Both the position numbers and the translations under genes were made by a program. DNA of 64,000 bases from an uncultured Dorea sp. Lineage in GTDB: Bacteria; Bacillota; Clostridia; Lachnospirales; Lachnospiraceae. The stretch's first letter is position 1; every line of letters starts with the position of its first letter. The stretch spans positions 3,501 through 67,500 of the forward strand of contig CAPEBR010000021.1 of assembly GCA_948602995.1 (NCBI GenBank). The letters run 5' to 3'. Below are positions 7,489 to 17,207 of this stretch, piece after piece. The notes under the pieces are model-generated. The model did no database searches, was not told the origin of the DNA, and was given only the letters and a program-made list of their open reading frames with translations.

Positions 7489-9003
7489 TTATTGGAATGT
7501 ATCTGGTGTAGGTTCTCCGGCGCCATCGTCTCCGGTATAGCCGGTGTCTCCGGCTCCAGTGTCGCTGGTTCCGTCTGCATTTTCTCCGGTGCCATCGTCT
7601 CCGGTGTCTTCTCCTCCTTCGGTATTTTCTCCGCCTTCAGTGTTTTCTCCGTCTTCTCCGCCTTCTTTCTGGGCTCCTGGTTTTTGGGCGTCCAGGGCTT
7701 TCTGGGCTTCTGCTGCGGCATCTGTGCCGGGGTGTTTTTCTATAATCTTCTGATATCGGATGTTTGCCTTGTCCTGATCGCCGCTTTTTTCATAGGACTG
7801 TGCTAACAGAAGCATGGCCGCACCGTCTTCATAGCCTTCGTCCATTTTCATGACCTTTTCCAGGTTCTTGATTCCGGTTTCGTAATTGGCAACCTCATAA
7901 TTCTGCTGGGACATGCTGTAGAGTTCCTGGCACATGGCCGGAAAGAGGTTGTCTGTGATGGCCTTATAGCTCTCTTTCCCGATGAGGCCCAGGGAGTCTG
8001 TTTTGATCTTTAACAGCTCGTCCACCATTGCCTCATTGCCCATGTCCTGTGCCTGGTAATGTTCCATGATATTCATAAGCGTCTCGTAGCTGTCCTGGGT
8101 GGAGGCTGCTGTCTCCTGGACGTTTTCCGTCTCTTCACTGGTGGAACGGTATGTCTCAAGCTCTGTCTTCAATGCGTTGATCTGTGATTTTTGCGTCTCA
8201 ATCTGGTCGCTGAAAGCAACGGTCTGCTTGTTTGCCCGCCTTTGTCTGGATATATTCATGGCAGGCATGATAATAAACCACATGACGAGGACGCCTACCA
8301 CTACGCCGATCCCGATATTCACTACGGTATGAAGCCCTGTATGTTCCTTGAATGCTGTGGATACTGGCTGGATGATGGTTTCATTTCCCAGGTTGTACGT
8401 AACGGTCCGCTGCTCCTTTTTGCTCTTTTCGCCTTTCTGTTCCGGTGCACGCTCCTTGCGCACCTGATTCAGTTCGTGCAGATACCGGAGTGTAAGCTCG
8501 TTGGTTGTGTCCAGCCGGTATGCAATCCGCAGCATCTGTCTTGCATTTGCATACTGCTCTGTATGAAGATACAGAAGCCCCAAAAGCTGATACGCCCGGA
8601 CATAGGAAGGGTGTGCGGCAACTGCTTTCTTAAGCTGTATGATTGCAAGATCTTCCCCGTTCTGGGCAGCGTACTGCAGGCTCTGGTTATATCGTTTTAC
8701 TGCCTGATTGATACCAGCAAGCTCCCCTGGTATCTCCTGCACCTTACTGATGTAATAATTGGCAATATTATCATGGGGCTGGAAATTCTTGCTGATAATC
8801 CATTCCACAAGTGCTTCCATCACGTCGCCCCGGCCATAATATACAAGACCCAGAAGGTTCATGGCCGCCACATTCGCCCTGTTGTACTGCAGGCTGCGCC
8901 TGAGCGACGCTATGGCTCCGGACATATCCCGGATTGTCGCCTTTTTTATTCCATCATTATACCAGTAATTTGACTGGTATACGAGTTTTGTCGTGTAATC
9001 CAT
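7489..9003 (-). CDS. TPR-repeat membrane protein with acidic tail
   Basis: A 504-aa protein. Residues about 1-175 are tetratricopeptide-like helical repeats (for example AAMNLLGLVYYGRGDVMEAL, VRAYQLLGLLYLHTEQYANA). One membrane helix follows (about 227-250, VVNIGIGVVVGVLVMWFIIMPA), then a coiled coil (SDQIETQKSQINALKTELETY), more TPR-like repeats (about 370-440), and a Gly/Glu/Asp-rich tail of roughly 60 residues with repeated GEN-TEGGE. N-terminal repeats should face the cytoplasm and the coiled coil and tail the outside. It is the last gene of the T-box operon. Similar proteins occur beside valS-folC in Lachnospiraceae; a scaffold role in the envelope is inference. Confidence 0.75.
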   Translation of the reverse strand: MDYTTKLVYQSNYWYNDGIKKATIRDMSGAIASLRRSLQYNRANVAAMNLLGLVYYGRGDVMEALVEWIISKNFQPHDNIANYYISKVQEIPGELAGINQAVKRYNQSLQYAAQNGEDLAIIQLKKAVAAHPSYVRAYQLLGLLYLHTEQYANARQMLRIAYRLDTTNELTLRYLHELNQVRKERAPEQKGEKSKKEQRTVTYNLGNETIIQPVSTAFKEHTGLHTVVNIGIGVVVGVLVMWFIIMPAMNISRQRRANKQTVAFSDQIETQKSQINALKTELETYRSTSEETENVQETAASTQDSYETLMNIMEHYQAQDMGNEAMVDELLKIKTDSLGLIGKESYKAITDNLFPAMCQELYSMSQQNYEVANYETGIKNLEKVMKMDEGYEDGAAMLLLAQSYEKSGDQDKANIRYQKIIEKHPGTDAAAEAQKALDAQKPGAQKEGGEDGENTEGGENTEGGEDTGDDGTGENADGTSDTGAGDTGYTGDDGAGEPTPDTFQ

Positions 9004-9018
9004 ATATCATTATTCCCT

Positions 9019-9153
9019 CTATTTGGTCTGTTCGACTACTTCGCGGATAATATCTGTCATATCCGTCAGATCCTCCTGATAAACTGCTTCTTCAATCTCT
9101 TCTACTTCCAGGCTCGGCTGGAACTTCTTAAGTTCTTCCTCATAATTCAGCAT
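9019..9153 (-). CDS. Small acidic protein (44 aa) upstream of the TPR gene
   Basis: A short gene with an excellent ribosome site (GGGAGG, 8 bases before ATG 9153). The 44-aa product begins MLNYEEELKKFQPSLEVEE and ends IIREVVEQTK; it is Glu-rich, has no signal or membrane helix, and should be mostly helical. Stop lies 15 bases before the TPR gene start, so the two are probably co-translated. No family recognised; a partner or assembly factor for the TPR protein would be a guess. Confidence 0.72.
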   Translation of the reverse strand: MLNYEEELKKFQPSLEVEEIEEAVYQEDLTDMTDIIREVVEQTK

Positions 9154-9230
9154 AGCTGATACCTCCCGCCATCATTTTCTTAAATCCCCTCTCTTCGCCA
9201 GGACAGGCTCTGTGCTGACCTGCTGAATCT

Positions 9231-10541
9231 TTACATCATTTTTTCAATCTCTCCTGCCAGATACAAGGATCCCAGACAGTAGATATAGCCTGTCCCGCTG
9301 CGCTCCCTGTATGCAGCACGGACTGCCTCCTGTGCATTCTCACATTCTATGACCCTCTGACTCGTATACTGTCTGAAAAGCCGTCCAAGCTCCTCTACCG
9401 GCACTCCTCTTGCATCCTCAATCTGCACTGCAACATAAGCCTTTGCGGGGAAATGCCCACACAGATACGCGATCATCTGCTCATACTTTTTATCCGTCAC
9501 TGCCGAAAATATCACAACCGGCAGTCCCTCCCCCTCATCCGGAAGCGCCTGTACACTCTCTGCAAATGCCTCTAAGGCTCCCGGATTATGGGCTCCGTCA
9601 ATGATCAGATGATCTCCTGCCTCTTCCATCCTTCCCCTCCAGCGTATGGAAACCACCGCCTCCGGCCAGAGTTCTCTATGGATGTTTTCATTTCTTAAGA
9701 GATATTCTGCCGACTGTATTGCAAGCTCTGCGTTCATCACCTGGTACAGCCCTGGAATGGGAACGCTCCAATTAATATCTCTATCATACGCACTTGCTCT
9801 GGAAAATGCAATATTTTTTCGGGTTACTTCCTGGATTTTGAACGCATTTTTCGTGATTTCTCTACAGGCTGCGCCGCGTTCTGCGGCCATTCCTCTTATT
9901 ACTGCAGAAGCTGCCTCATTTCCTCCGTCATAAAATACGGGGACATGCTCCTTTATAATTCCTGCCTTTTCCGCCGCGATCTCTTCAATCGTGTCTCCTA
10001 AAATATCTGTATGGTCAAGGCTTATGGAAGTAATAACCGTAAGCTTTGGGCCGGGAAATGAATTCGTTGCATCCAGTCTTCCGCCAAGTCCTGTTTCCAG
10101 TATAATGTACTCCACATCTGTACAGGAAAACGCCCTCATTCCCATCCCATACAGGAATTCAAAATAGGACGGATGCCCCAGTCCTTCCGCCTCCATTCTC
10201 TTAGCAGCCTCCCTTGCCGCCTGAAAAGCCTGACAGAATTCATCGTCTGAAACCGGGCGTCTCCCGATCTGTATCCGCTCATTAATAGAAACAAGATGAG
10301 GGGAAGTGAAAAACCCGGTTCTCTTCCCCTCCCTTTCCAGTATTGCCTGTATATACGCACACACAGAGCCTTTTCCATTGGTACCTGCCACATGGATCAC
10401 CTTGCGGTCATATGCCGGGTTTCCAAGTCTTCTCATGAACTCCTGCGTGTGCTTAAGGGGGTGCTTTTTCGTAAATCTTGGAAGCTCCTCTATATAGCGG
10501 ACTGCCTCTGCATACCGCTCCCGGACATTCCTTACTTCCAT
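9231..10541 (-). CDS. folC: Folylpolyglutamate synthase / dihydrofolate synthase
   Basis: A 436-aa Mur-ligase-family enzyme that adds glutamate to folates (and in bacteria often to dihydropteroate) using ATP in the cytosol. The P-loop VAGTNGKGSVCAYIQ is at about residues 51-65; the second signature HTDILGDTIEEIAAEKAGIIK and the C-terminal IIDGAHNPGALEAF are present. I start at ATG 10541, with GAGG 9 bases upstream; this leaves 4 bases after the LTA synthase stop and gives the normal family length. The valS-folC association is also seen in Bacillus, though here a third gene sits between. Confidence 0.95.
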   Translation of the reverse strand: MEVRNVRERYAEAVRYIEELPRFTKKHPLKHTQEFMRRLGNPAYDRKVIHVAGTNGKGSVCAYIQAILEREGKRTGFFTSPHLVSINERIQIGRRPVSDDEFCQAFQAAREAAKRMEAEGLGHPSYFEFLYGMGMRAFSCTDVEYIILETGLGGRLDATNSFPGPKLTVITSISLDHTDILGDTIEEIAAEKAGIIKEHVPVFYDGGNEAASAVIRGMAAERGAACREITKNAFKIQEVTRKNIAFSRASAYDRDINWSVPIPGLYQVMNAELAIQSAEYLLRNENIHRELWPEAVVSIRWRGRMEEAGDHLIIDGAHNPGALEAFAESVQALPDEGEGLPVVIFSAVTDKKYEQMIAYLCGHFPAKAYVAVQIEDARGVPVEELGRLFRQYTSQRVIECENAQEAVRAAYRERSGTGYIYCLGSLYLAGEIEKMM

Positions 10542-10545
10542 ATAT

Positions 10546-12750
10546 CTATTCCTCATTTCCATCCTGCAAAGTCCAGGACTTTGTTGTATCCGTGCCAGTA
10601 CCCAGTGAAACCGTGAGTTCTCCTTCCTCATAGATATATTCATTAGAGACTCTGAAAACCGTATCACTGGAACCCATCTGGACAACGGTAATAATATCTC
10701 CCTGATTCAGCTCGGACTCTGGAAGGACGATCCTTGTATTATTTAAAAATGTACTCGACTGCCTCTCACCATTTATAAATACCCGGCTCTGCTTTGTAAA
10801 GTTCTCTCCATACAGGCTGTAGCCCTCATCCAGATAGGGAACCACACTCTGCAGCGTCACATTCTTGACGCCCATCATCATATGACCCTCTGTAATGGGT
10901 TCCTTCCCATCATACACATATTTCTCGCCATACAGGATATCATACTGGAGAAGCTCCAGGTCTGACAGATAATTCCTGGTCTGCTGTCTCTCCTGATGAT
11001 AATTAAATACCGTGCCGGAATGAATATCAAGACGGTTAAATACCTCTGCCATAATCTGATAGGACGGAATATTCTTATCCTGCTTCTTAAGGCCAATATT
11101 ATCCCAGATTACGTAATTCGTATTATAAAGGTAGCGGCTCTTAAGGTCCTCTGCCTCCAGCCCCATGGTCGGAAGATGGTCGCCGTAAAATACAACTACA
11201 GTCGGCTCCCCCCTCTCTTCCAGCGCCTTTACAAGATTGCCCGCAAATGCATCCATCTCATAGACCTGGTTCACATAGTATTCCCATTTATTTTTCAAAG
11301 CCTCATCTTCAATACCCTCCACTGTAATCTCCGGATTCTCAATCAGCTTCGTCTCCGGATAATCTCCATGCCCCTGCACGCTGATGCCGAATACAAAGTC
11401 CTGCTGCTCTGTTGTATCCATGGCATCCAGAATATGCTGGATGAGAATGTCATCCTTCGCCCAGCCATTTTCCGTAAGCTGGAGAATATTCATGAATTCC
11501 TTGCTTGTATAACTGTCAAAGCCGATGTTATCGAACACCCGGGCGCGGCTGTAGAAATTCCCGCCATTATTATGAAGGGCATGGGCCCCGTAGCCAAGCT
11601 TTGTAAGGGCCGTCGCCGCGCTCTCACAGGGCTGGTTCTTCAGCACTGTCTTATAAGGATACTCCCCTGGCCCAAAATACCGGAGGTTCATGCCAGTAAG
11701 CACTTCGAACTCCGTATTTGCCGTTCCGGCGCCGATTGACGGCACCTTAAAATACCCGGAGGAATAGTTCTGGTACATCTTCCTCAGATTCGGAGAGGCA
11801 TCCTCAGAGGTTGTGAAAAATTCCGCCTCAGCCACATCAAAATAAGATTCCAGCTGGATGAACACGATGTTGGGAAGCTTATTCTTCTTCCGTCCCGTCT
11901 CATTTTTCGTGATTTCTCTGTGATTACTGATCTCCTCGATCGTCTTTTCATCATAATCATGGGGCTCTGTGATTCCAGTATTAAACACACTTGCCATAAA
12001 ACAGTAAGGAAGCCCATAATCCTCATATGCAAACGCAATATTTCCAAAGTAAGTGGATACCACCCTCTTTTCAACGGCCGCATCCGTAAGCCCTCCATAT
12101 ATAAGAGCACAGATGACCATCCCGGCCACTGCGACAAGCCTGTGAATCTTTCCTTCATACTGGCCGCCGCGGCGCCACATGGAGATGACCCATATGACAA
12201 CCGCCGCCACGCCGACTCCCACGATCATAAGTTCAAAGGAATTAAAATAATTATGAATAAGCGTAACTGCATCCTTTGCCACCTTCAGATCCTGTGCGTT
12301 AAATGGAGTCACCCGCTTCATAAGCATATATCCATTGGCAACTCCCAGCACCAGCCAGAGTACACTGATAATAATCCGCACAAATACCCGGCGTTTAAAC
12401 AGATATACAACGGAAAATGTCATAAAGATCATAAACGCATTGTATAAAAATACAAGCGGCGTCTCCGTCATATAGTCCCATGCCTCAATAGGAGAATGCC
12501 TGGAAATCGCCTCAATGGTAAAATTGATCATACACGCCAGCAGCACATGGAATACCAGTGAAAGCCTGTTCATAATCTTGTAAACCGGCTTCATCCTTCT
12601 GGCAAACGCACTGTTTCGGCGCTCTTCAAGAATACGGTCACGCCGCTCTTTCCTCGCCCTCCAGTATGCCTTTACATCTTCTCTTTTCAGATTCCTGATC
12701 TTATGGAGTCCGCCCTTTATATCGGGCATCTCAATATGAATCTTCTTCAT
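10546..12750 (-). CDS. LTA synthase-family membrane sulfatase-fold protein
   Basis: A 734-aa protein with a basic N-terminal cytoplasmic segment, about five membrane helices (residues about 60-240) and an extracellular sulfatase-fold domain. Active-site features of lipoteichoic acid synthase and related phosphoglycerol transferases are visible: FIQLESYFD (metal-binding Glu), GAGTANTEFEVLTGMN (catalytic Thr region), and VVFYGDHLP (metal Asp and His). The reaction is transfer of glycerol phosphate from phosphatidylglycerol to a growing polymer outside the cell. The extra C-terminal ~110 residues after the catalytic domain look like a beta-rich appendix. Which polymer it makes cannot be told from sequence. 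Confidence 0.87.
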   Translation of the reverse strand: MKKIHIEMPDIKGGLHKIRNLKREDVKAYWRARKERRDRILEERRNSAFARRMKPVYKIMNRLSLVFHVLLACMINFTIEAISRHSPIEAWDYMTETPLVFLYNAFMIFMTFSVVYLFKRRVFVRIIISVLWLVLGVANGYMLMKRVTPFNAQDLKVAKDAVTLIHNYFNSFELMIVGVGVAAVVIWVISMWRRGGQYEGKIHRLVAVAGMVICALIYGGLTDAAVEKRVVSTYFGNIAFAYEDYGLPYCFMASVFNTGITEPHDYDEKTIEEISNHREITKNETGRKKNKLPNIVFIQLESYFDVAEAEFFTTSEDASPNLRKMYQNYSSGYFKVPSIGAGTANTEFEVLTGMNLRYFGPGEYPYKTVLKNQPCESAATALTKLGYGAHALHNNGGNFYSRARVFDNIGFDSYTSKEFMNILQLTENGWAKDDILIQHILDAMDTTEQQDFVFGISVQGHGDYPETKLIENPEITVEGIEDEALKNKWEYYVNQVYEMDAFAGNLVKALEERGEPTVVVFYGDHLPTMGLEAEDLKSRYLYNTNYVIWDNIGLKKQDKNIPSYQIMAEVFNRLDIHSGTVFNYHQERQQTRNYLSDLELLQYDILYGEKYVYDGKEPITEGHMMMGVKNVTLQSVVPYLDEGYSLYGENFTKQSRVFINGERQSSTFLNNTRIVLPESELNQGDIITVVQMGSSDTVFRVSNEYIYEEGELTVSLGTGTDTTKSWTLQDGNEE

Positions 12751-12786
12751 AATATCCCCTTAAATATTGATGTCTATGGTTACTGT

Positions 12787-15450
12787 CTATGCCTGCTTTC
12801 CTGCAGCTTCCAGGCCCTTCAGCCTTTCCTTTACCTGCTCAATCATCTGCTTATAAGTCTCAAGCTTTTCCCTTTCTTCCTTTACCTTAGACTCAGGAGC
12901 CTTGCTTACAAACTTTTCATTATTTAACATTCCAGACGCCCGGGCAATCTCCTTCTTCAGGCGTGCCTCTTCCTTTTTCAGTCGCTCAGTCTCCTGCGCA
13001 AAATCAATCAGTTCCTCAAGGGGGACATAAACAATGGCATCCGGCACTACAACCGAAACCGCATTATCTGCAATCCCGCTCTTATTACTCTGAAGAACAA
13101 AGTCATTTGCTGCAGCCATCATCTTTGCAGATTCGCCAAGCCGGGCAAGCCCGTCTCTTAAATCCCCATCCTCACACACAACATAAATCGTTGCCTTTCT
13201 TGAATTCGGGACATTCATCTCAGAGCGTACATTGCGCACCCCGCGGATTATCTCCTGGTAGTGCGTCAGAATCTCCTCCGCCTTCGGATCCGCCCATCCT
13301 TCCTCATATACCGGCCATTTCGACATCATAAGAGACTCTTCCTCAGACGCCACCTTACTATAGATTTCCTCAGATACGAACGGCATATACGGATGCAGAA
13401 GCTTTAATGCATTTTTAAGAACCTCCCGAAGCGTCCACAGTGTAGCGTCCGCTCCTGCCGGATTCTCTTGTGCATGGTAAATACGATGCTTGGACAGCTC
13501 AATATACCAGTCACAGAACTCATCCCATATAAAATCATAAATCTTGGACAGTGCGATTCCAAGTTCGAACTTATCCATATTCTCCGTTACTTCTTTTACA
13601 ACCATATTGCATCTGGACAAAATCCAGCGGTCCGCGGGATTGAATTCCTCATCCCCTGGTCTGGTAATCTCTTTTCCATCCACATTCATAAGGATGAACC
13701 TGGACGCATTCCACACCTTGTTGGCAAAATTCCGGCTTGCTTCAACTCTCTCATGATAAAAACGCATGTCATTTCCTGGCGCATTTCCAGTAATCAGCGT
13801 CATACGCAGGGCGTCCGCCCCGTACTGGTCAATGATCTCCAGAGGATCAATTCCGTTCCCAAGAGATTTGCTCATCTTCCTTCCCTTGGAATCTCTTACA
13901 AGCCCGTGGATAAATACGGTGTGGAACGGCGATTTCCCCGTATGGGCGTAACCGGAAAATACCATGCGGATTACCCAGAAGAAAATGATGTCATAACCAG
14001 TCACCAGTACATCTGTCGGGTAGAAATATTCAAGGTCCTCTGTCTTTTCCGGCCATCCGAGGGTCGAGAACGGCCACAGGGCGGAGCTGAACCAGGTGTC
14101 CAGGGTATCCTCATCCTGTGTAAAATGAGTGCATCCGCACTTCGGACATTTGTCCGGCACGCCTCTTGATACAACCACCTCACCGCATTCATCGCAGTAA
14201 TATGCCGGAATCCGGTGTCCCCACCAGATCTGACGTGAGATACACCAGTCGCGGATATTCTCCAGCCAGTGGAGGTAGATCTTATCAAACCTCTCTGGCA
14301 CAAACTTCAGATCCCCGTTCTTCACTGCCTCAATCGCCGGCTTTGCCAGTTCCTCCATCCGTACAAACCACTGCTGCTTAACAAGCGGCTCTACGGTTGT
14401 ATGACACCGGTCATGGGTTCCTACATTATGGCTGTGGGGCTGGATCTTTACAAGAAGACCCTGCTCCTTTAGCTCCTCAACAATAAGTTTTCTCGCCTCG
14501 TAGCGCTCCATTCCCGCATATTTCCCGCCATTTTCATTGATGGTGGCATCATCGTTCATAATATTGATTTCCGGCAGGTTATGGCGCTTTCCAACTTCAA
14601 AGTCATTGGGGTCATGGGCTGGCGTGATCTTTACGGCACCGGTCCCGAACTCTTTGTCTACATAATAATCCGCAACGATCGGAATCTCCCTGTTCACCAG
14701 CGGAAGCAGCGCCTTCTTTCCCACAATGTCCTTATAGCGCTCGTCATCCGGATGTACTGCGATCGCCGTATCCCCAAGCATAGTCTCCGGACGTGTTGTG
14801 GCAATCTCCAGATAATCCTCTGTTCCTGCAATCGGATACTTAATATGCCAGAAATATCCATCCTGCTCCTCATGCTCAACCTCTGCATCTGATAAGGAGG
14901 TCTTGCATACCGGACACCAGTTAATGATCCTGGATCCTTTATAGATGTACCCCTCTTCATATAATTTAATAAATACTTCCTCTACCGCTTTCGAGCAGCC
15001 TTCATCCATCGTAAACCGCTCTCTGTCCCAGTCACAGGAGGAACCAAGCTTTTTAAGCTGCGCTTCAATGGTTCCGGCATACTCTTCCTTCCACTGCCAG
15101 GTTCTCTCTAAGAACTTCTCCCGTCCAAGCTCCTTTTTATCAATTCCTTCTTCCTTTAACTGGTTTGTTACCTTTACCTCTGTAGAAATTGCCGCATGGT
15201 CCGTTCCCGGAACCCACAGTGCATTGTAGCCCTGCATCCTCTTATAACGGATCAGTATATCCTGCAGGGTATTATCAAGGGCGTGCCCCATATGAAGCTT
15301 TCCGGTAATATTCGGCGGAGGCATCACGGTTGTAAAAGGTTTTCTGCTTCTGTCCACTTCTGCATGAAAATACTTGTTATCACACCATTTTTCATATAAT
15401 TTGGCTTCAATCGCCTTCGGGTTGTAAGTTGTCTCCAGATTCTGGCTCAT
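12787..15450 (-). CDS. valS: Valyl-tRNA synthetase
   Basis: An 887-aa class I aminoacyl-tRNA synthetase. The HIGH-type motif is PPPNITGKLHMGHALDNT (about residues 44-61), the KMSKS motif is GRKMSKSLGNGIDP (about 525-538), a zinc-ribbon-like CPVCKTSL and CDECGEVVVSRGVPDKCPKC are in the insertion domains, and the C-terminal arm is the expected coiled coil (TERLKKEEARLKKEIARA). Full family length. A valine T-box lies directly upstream, so synthesis responds to uncharged tRNA-Val. Confidence 0.98.
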   Translation of the reverse strand: MSQNLETTYNPKAIEAKLYEKWCDNKYFHAEVDRSRKPFTTVMPPPNITGKLHMGHALDNTLQDILIRYKRMQGYNALWVPGTDHAAISTEVKVTNQLKEEGIDKKELGREKFLERTWQWKEEYAGTIEAQLKKLGSSCDWDRERFTMDEGCSKAVEEVFIKLYEEGYIYKGSRIINWCPVCKTSLSDAEVEHEEQDGYFWHIKYPIAGTEDYLEIATTRPETMLGDTAIAVHPDDERYKDIVGKKALLPLVNREIPIVADYYVDKEFGTGAVKITPAHDPNDFEVGKRHNLPEINIMNDDATINENGGKYAGMERYEARKLIVEELKEQGLLVKIQPHSHNVGTHDRCHTTVEPLVKQQWFVRMEELAKPAIEAVKNGDLKFVPERFDKIYLHWLENIRDWCISRQIWWGHRIPAYYCDECGEVVVSRGVPDKCPKCGCTHFTQDEDTLDTWFSSALWPFSTLGWPEKTEDLEYFYPTDVLVTGYDIIFFWVIRMVFSGYAHTGKSPFHTVFIHGLVRDSKGRKMSKSLGNGIDPLEIIDQYGADALRMTLITGNAPGNDMRFYHERVEASRNFANKVWNASRFILMNVDGKEITRPGDEEFNPADRWILSRCNMVVKEVTENMDKFELGIALSKIYDFIWDEFCDWYIELSKHRIYHAQENPAGADATLWTLREVLKNALKLLHPYMPFVSEEIYSKVASEEESLMMSKWPVYEEGWADPKAEEILTHYQEIIRGVRNVRSEMNVPNSRKATIYVVCEDGDLRDGLARLGESAKMMAAANDFVLQSNKSGIADNAVSVVVPDAIVYVPLEELIDFAQETERLKKEEARLKKEIARASGMLNNEKFVSKAPESKVKEEREKLETYKQMIEQVKERLKGLEAAGKQA

Positions 15451-15531
15451 TGTTCTTCTCCTCGCTCTCTTTCGATTGTTTTCATTCCATAGCGTAGTTT
15501 CACATTTTATTCATATTTAAGGGCATAAATT

Positions 15532-15835
15532 ATAAAAAATCGCCCTTTTATTGTAAAGGGCGATTGTAACCGCGGTACCACCTTTATTGGTTCTTCTCTT
15601 ATTCTTTAACGGGAACGACTCCGGGACAGCTTAGCCATTACGGTTCACAGGCGACTGTAAATCCTATGTTCTCCTGTGCCATGGGTTCTGCGATCCGGCT
15701 CGGAAGCTACCTTCCACATCTTACATTCTTAAGCACCTCTCAGCCTGCGGGCAGCTCTCTCTGTCAGGGTAATGATGTGTACTCCTCTTCTTCATTGCCT
15801 TTGCTTCTTTTAAAAAACTTTTCTTATAATACTTT
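15532..15835 (-). promoter_or_regulatory. T-box leader of valS
   Basis: Minus-strand leader of about 300 nt. The antiterminator T-box sequence GGTGGTACCGCGGTT occupies 15569-15583. The competing terminator is CGCCCTTT...AAAGGGCG (15541-15562) followed by a T-run (15532-15540). Near the 5' end AGAGGAGTACACATCA resembles the stem I start of T-boxes. I could not place the specifier codon with certainty; valine is inferred from the gene. Confidence 0.92.
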
Positions 15836-15859
15836 GTCAGCTTTTTTAAGCTACTGAAT

Positions 15860-15888
15860 ATCATAGCTATCTGAAAGCATTTTGTCAA
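15860..15888 (-). promoter_or_regulatory. Promoter of the valS T-box operon
   Basis: Minus-strand TTGACA (15883-15888), 17-base spacer, TATGAT (15860-15865), directly upstream of the T-box leader. Confidence 0.82.
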
Positions 15889-15955
15889 GGCTGCGCCTGA
15901 AATTTTCAGAAAGTCTTAAGAGATACGGCGGAGAATATGAAATCTATTTTCATAT

Positions 15956-17083
15956 CTACTCTGCTGCCTTATCGGTTGGCAGCTTTTCTACAGTTGTATG
16001 CTCACAGTCATCGCTGGCCGGATCGCCCACCTGTACCGGGTAGTCATTTTTCATCTGCCACTCATACCATCCGCCGTCATAGACAGAAATGTTTTCATAA
16101 CCATTCTCATAGAGCACAAGGAACGGAACACATGCTCTCCATCCTGTTCCGCAATAGAAGGAAAGATGGTTGTCCAGCGTAAAATCACAGTCCTCCCATA
16201 CCTTCTTAATGCCTTCCAGATCCTTCACTGTACCATCATCATTTGTAAAATCAGCCACATCGAATGTTGTCCTTGCTCCTTTGCCCCACACGGCTCCTTC
16301 CGGCTCCCCTGCCCTGTCAATATAATTATATCCGCTTGTCTTTCCAAGCCACTCATTTTCGCTTCGGATACTTACAAGTTTGAAATTCTTGTCATTTTCA
16401 AGTCTGTCCTTTGCGTCCCCGACAGACACCCAGTACTCGGGATGTGCCGGGACTATTGTTCCGAAGCTGTCTGCCTTTGTCCCTTCATTTACATCCTTCT
16501 CCAGGTCATATCCTGCCGCCTTCCATGCCTCCAGCCCGCCGTTTAAAACCTTAACGTCTTCAACGCCGGCCCACAGGTACGCGTATGCCACACGCGCAAC
16601 GCCGGCAGGATCCTCACCATAAAGAATCACCTTTGTGTCTTTTGTAATACCATGAGAAAGCAGGTATCCCTCTACCTCCTCCGGTGTCAGAAGATTATAG
16701 GGCTTTTCCTCTGTTCCTTCTGCATCTTCTACCTCTGTGTCTCCTACAAGGATGGCTCCCGGAACATGTCCTTCTTTGTAGGCTTCGCTGTCATCTAATG
16801 CGCCGGTATAAGTGACCTCTCCGATCACTGCATCCTCATATCCGGCCTGCTCATCATCAATTACACTTTTTACCCACTCCGGCGTCACATAAACGGTCTT
16901 CTGCTCCACTGAAGACGCCTCTGCGGCGTCGTCCCTGACATCTGCATCGCCTGCATCTGCCTTATTCTCCTTCTCTGTCTTTTCCGGTGCTTTGCCCGCC
17001 TCATCTGATTCAGCTCCGCAGCCTGATGCAAGGGATACTGCTACTGCTGCACATAAAAATACACTTAAAAATCCCCTTTTCAT
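15956..17083 (-). CDS. Rhodanese-domain lipoprotein (sulfurtransferase)
   Basis: A 375-aa exported protein with a lipoprotein signal (SLASGC, lipidated Cys near residue 22), an acidic linker, and two rhodanese domains. The first (about residues 65-195) has ILYGEDPAGVARVAY in place of an active Cys loop, so it is catalytically silent. The second (about 215-355) carries FYCGTGWRACVPF with the catalytic Cys. This is the tandem layout of thiosulfate:cyanide sulfurtransferases, but anchored outside the membrane. AAAGGAG precedes the ATG. The gene appears to be transcribed alone; substrate unknown. Confidence 0.85.
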   Translation of the reverse strand: MKRGFLSVFLCAAVAVSLASGCGAESDEAGKAPEKTEKENKADAGDADVRDDAAEASSVEQKTVYVTPEWVKSVIDDEQAGYEDAVIGEVTYTGALDDSEAYKEGHVPGAILVGDTEVEDAEGTEEKPYNLLTPEEVEGYLLSHGITKDTKVILYGEDPAGVARVAYAYLWAGVEDVKVLNGGLEAWKAAGYDLEKDVNEGTKADSFGTIVPAHPEYWVSVGDAKDRLENDKNFKLVSIRSENEWLGKTSGYNYIDRAGEPEGAVWGKGARTTFDVADFTNDDGTVKDLEGIKKVWEDCDFTLDNHLSFYCGTGWRACVPFLVLYENGYENISVYDGGWYEWQMKNDYPVQVGDPASDDCEHTTVEKLPTDKAAE

Positions 17084-17176
17084 AAAACGCGCTCCTTTAT
17101 CATAAAAATATTCCTCTTAGTTTTACCTGTATGGCAAAAGTGTATTCCTACTTTTTCCTTCTTTATTTAAATTAAG

Positions 17177-17202
17177 ACAGCAGGTGTTTTATCACCTGCT
17201 GT
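17177..17202 (-). terminator. Stem-loop after the 1259-aa surface protein
   Basis: ACAGCAGGTG paired with CACCTGCTGT round a 6-base loop, just beyond the stop of the minus-strand gene. The following sequence is only moderately T-rich. Confidence 0.6.
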
Positions 17203-17207
17203 GCATT

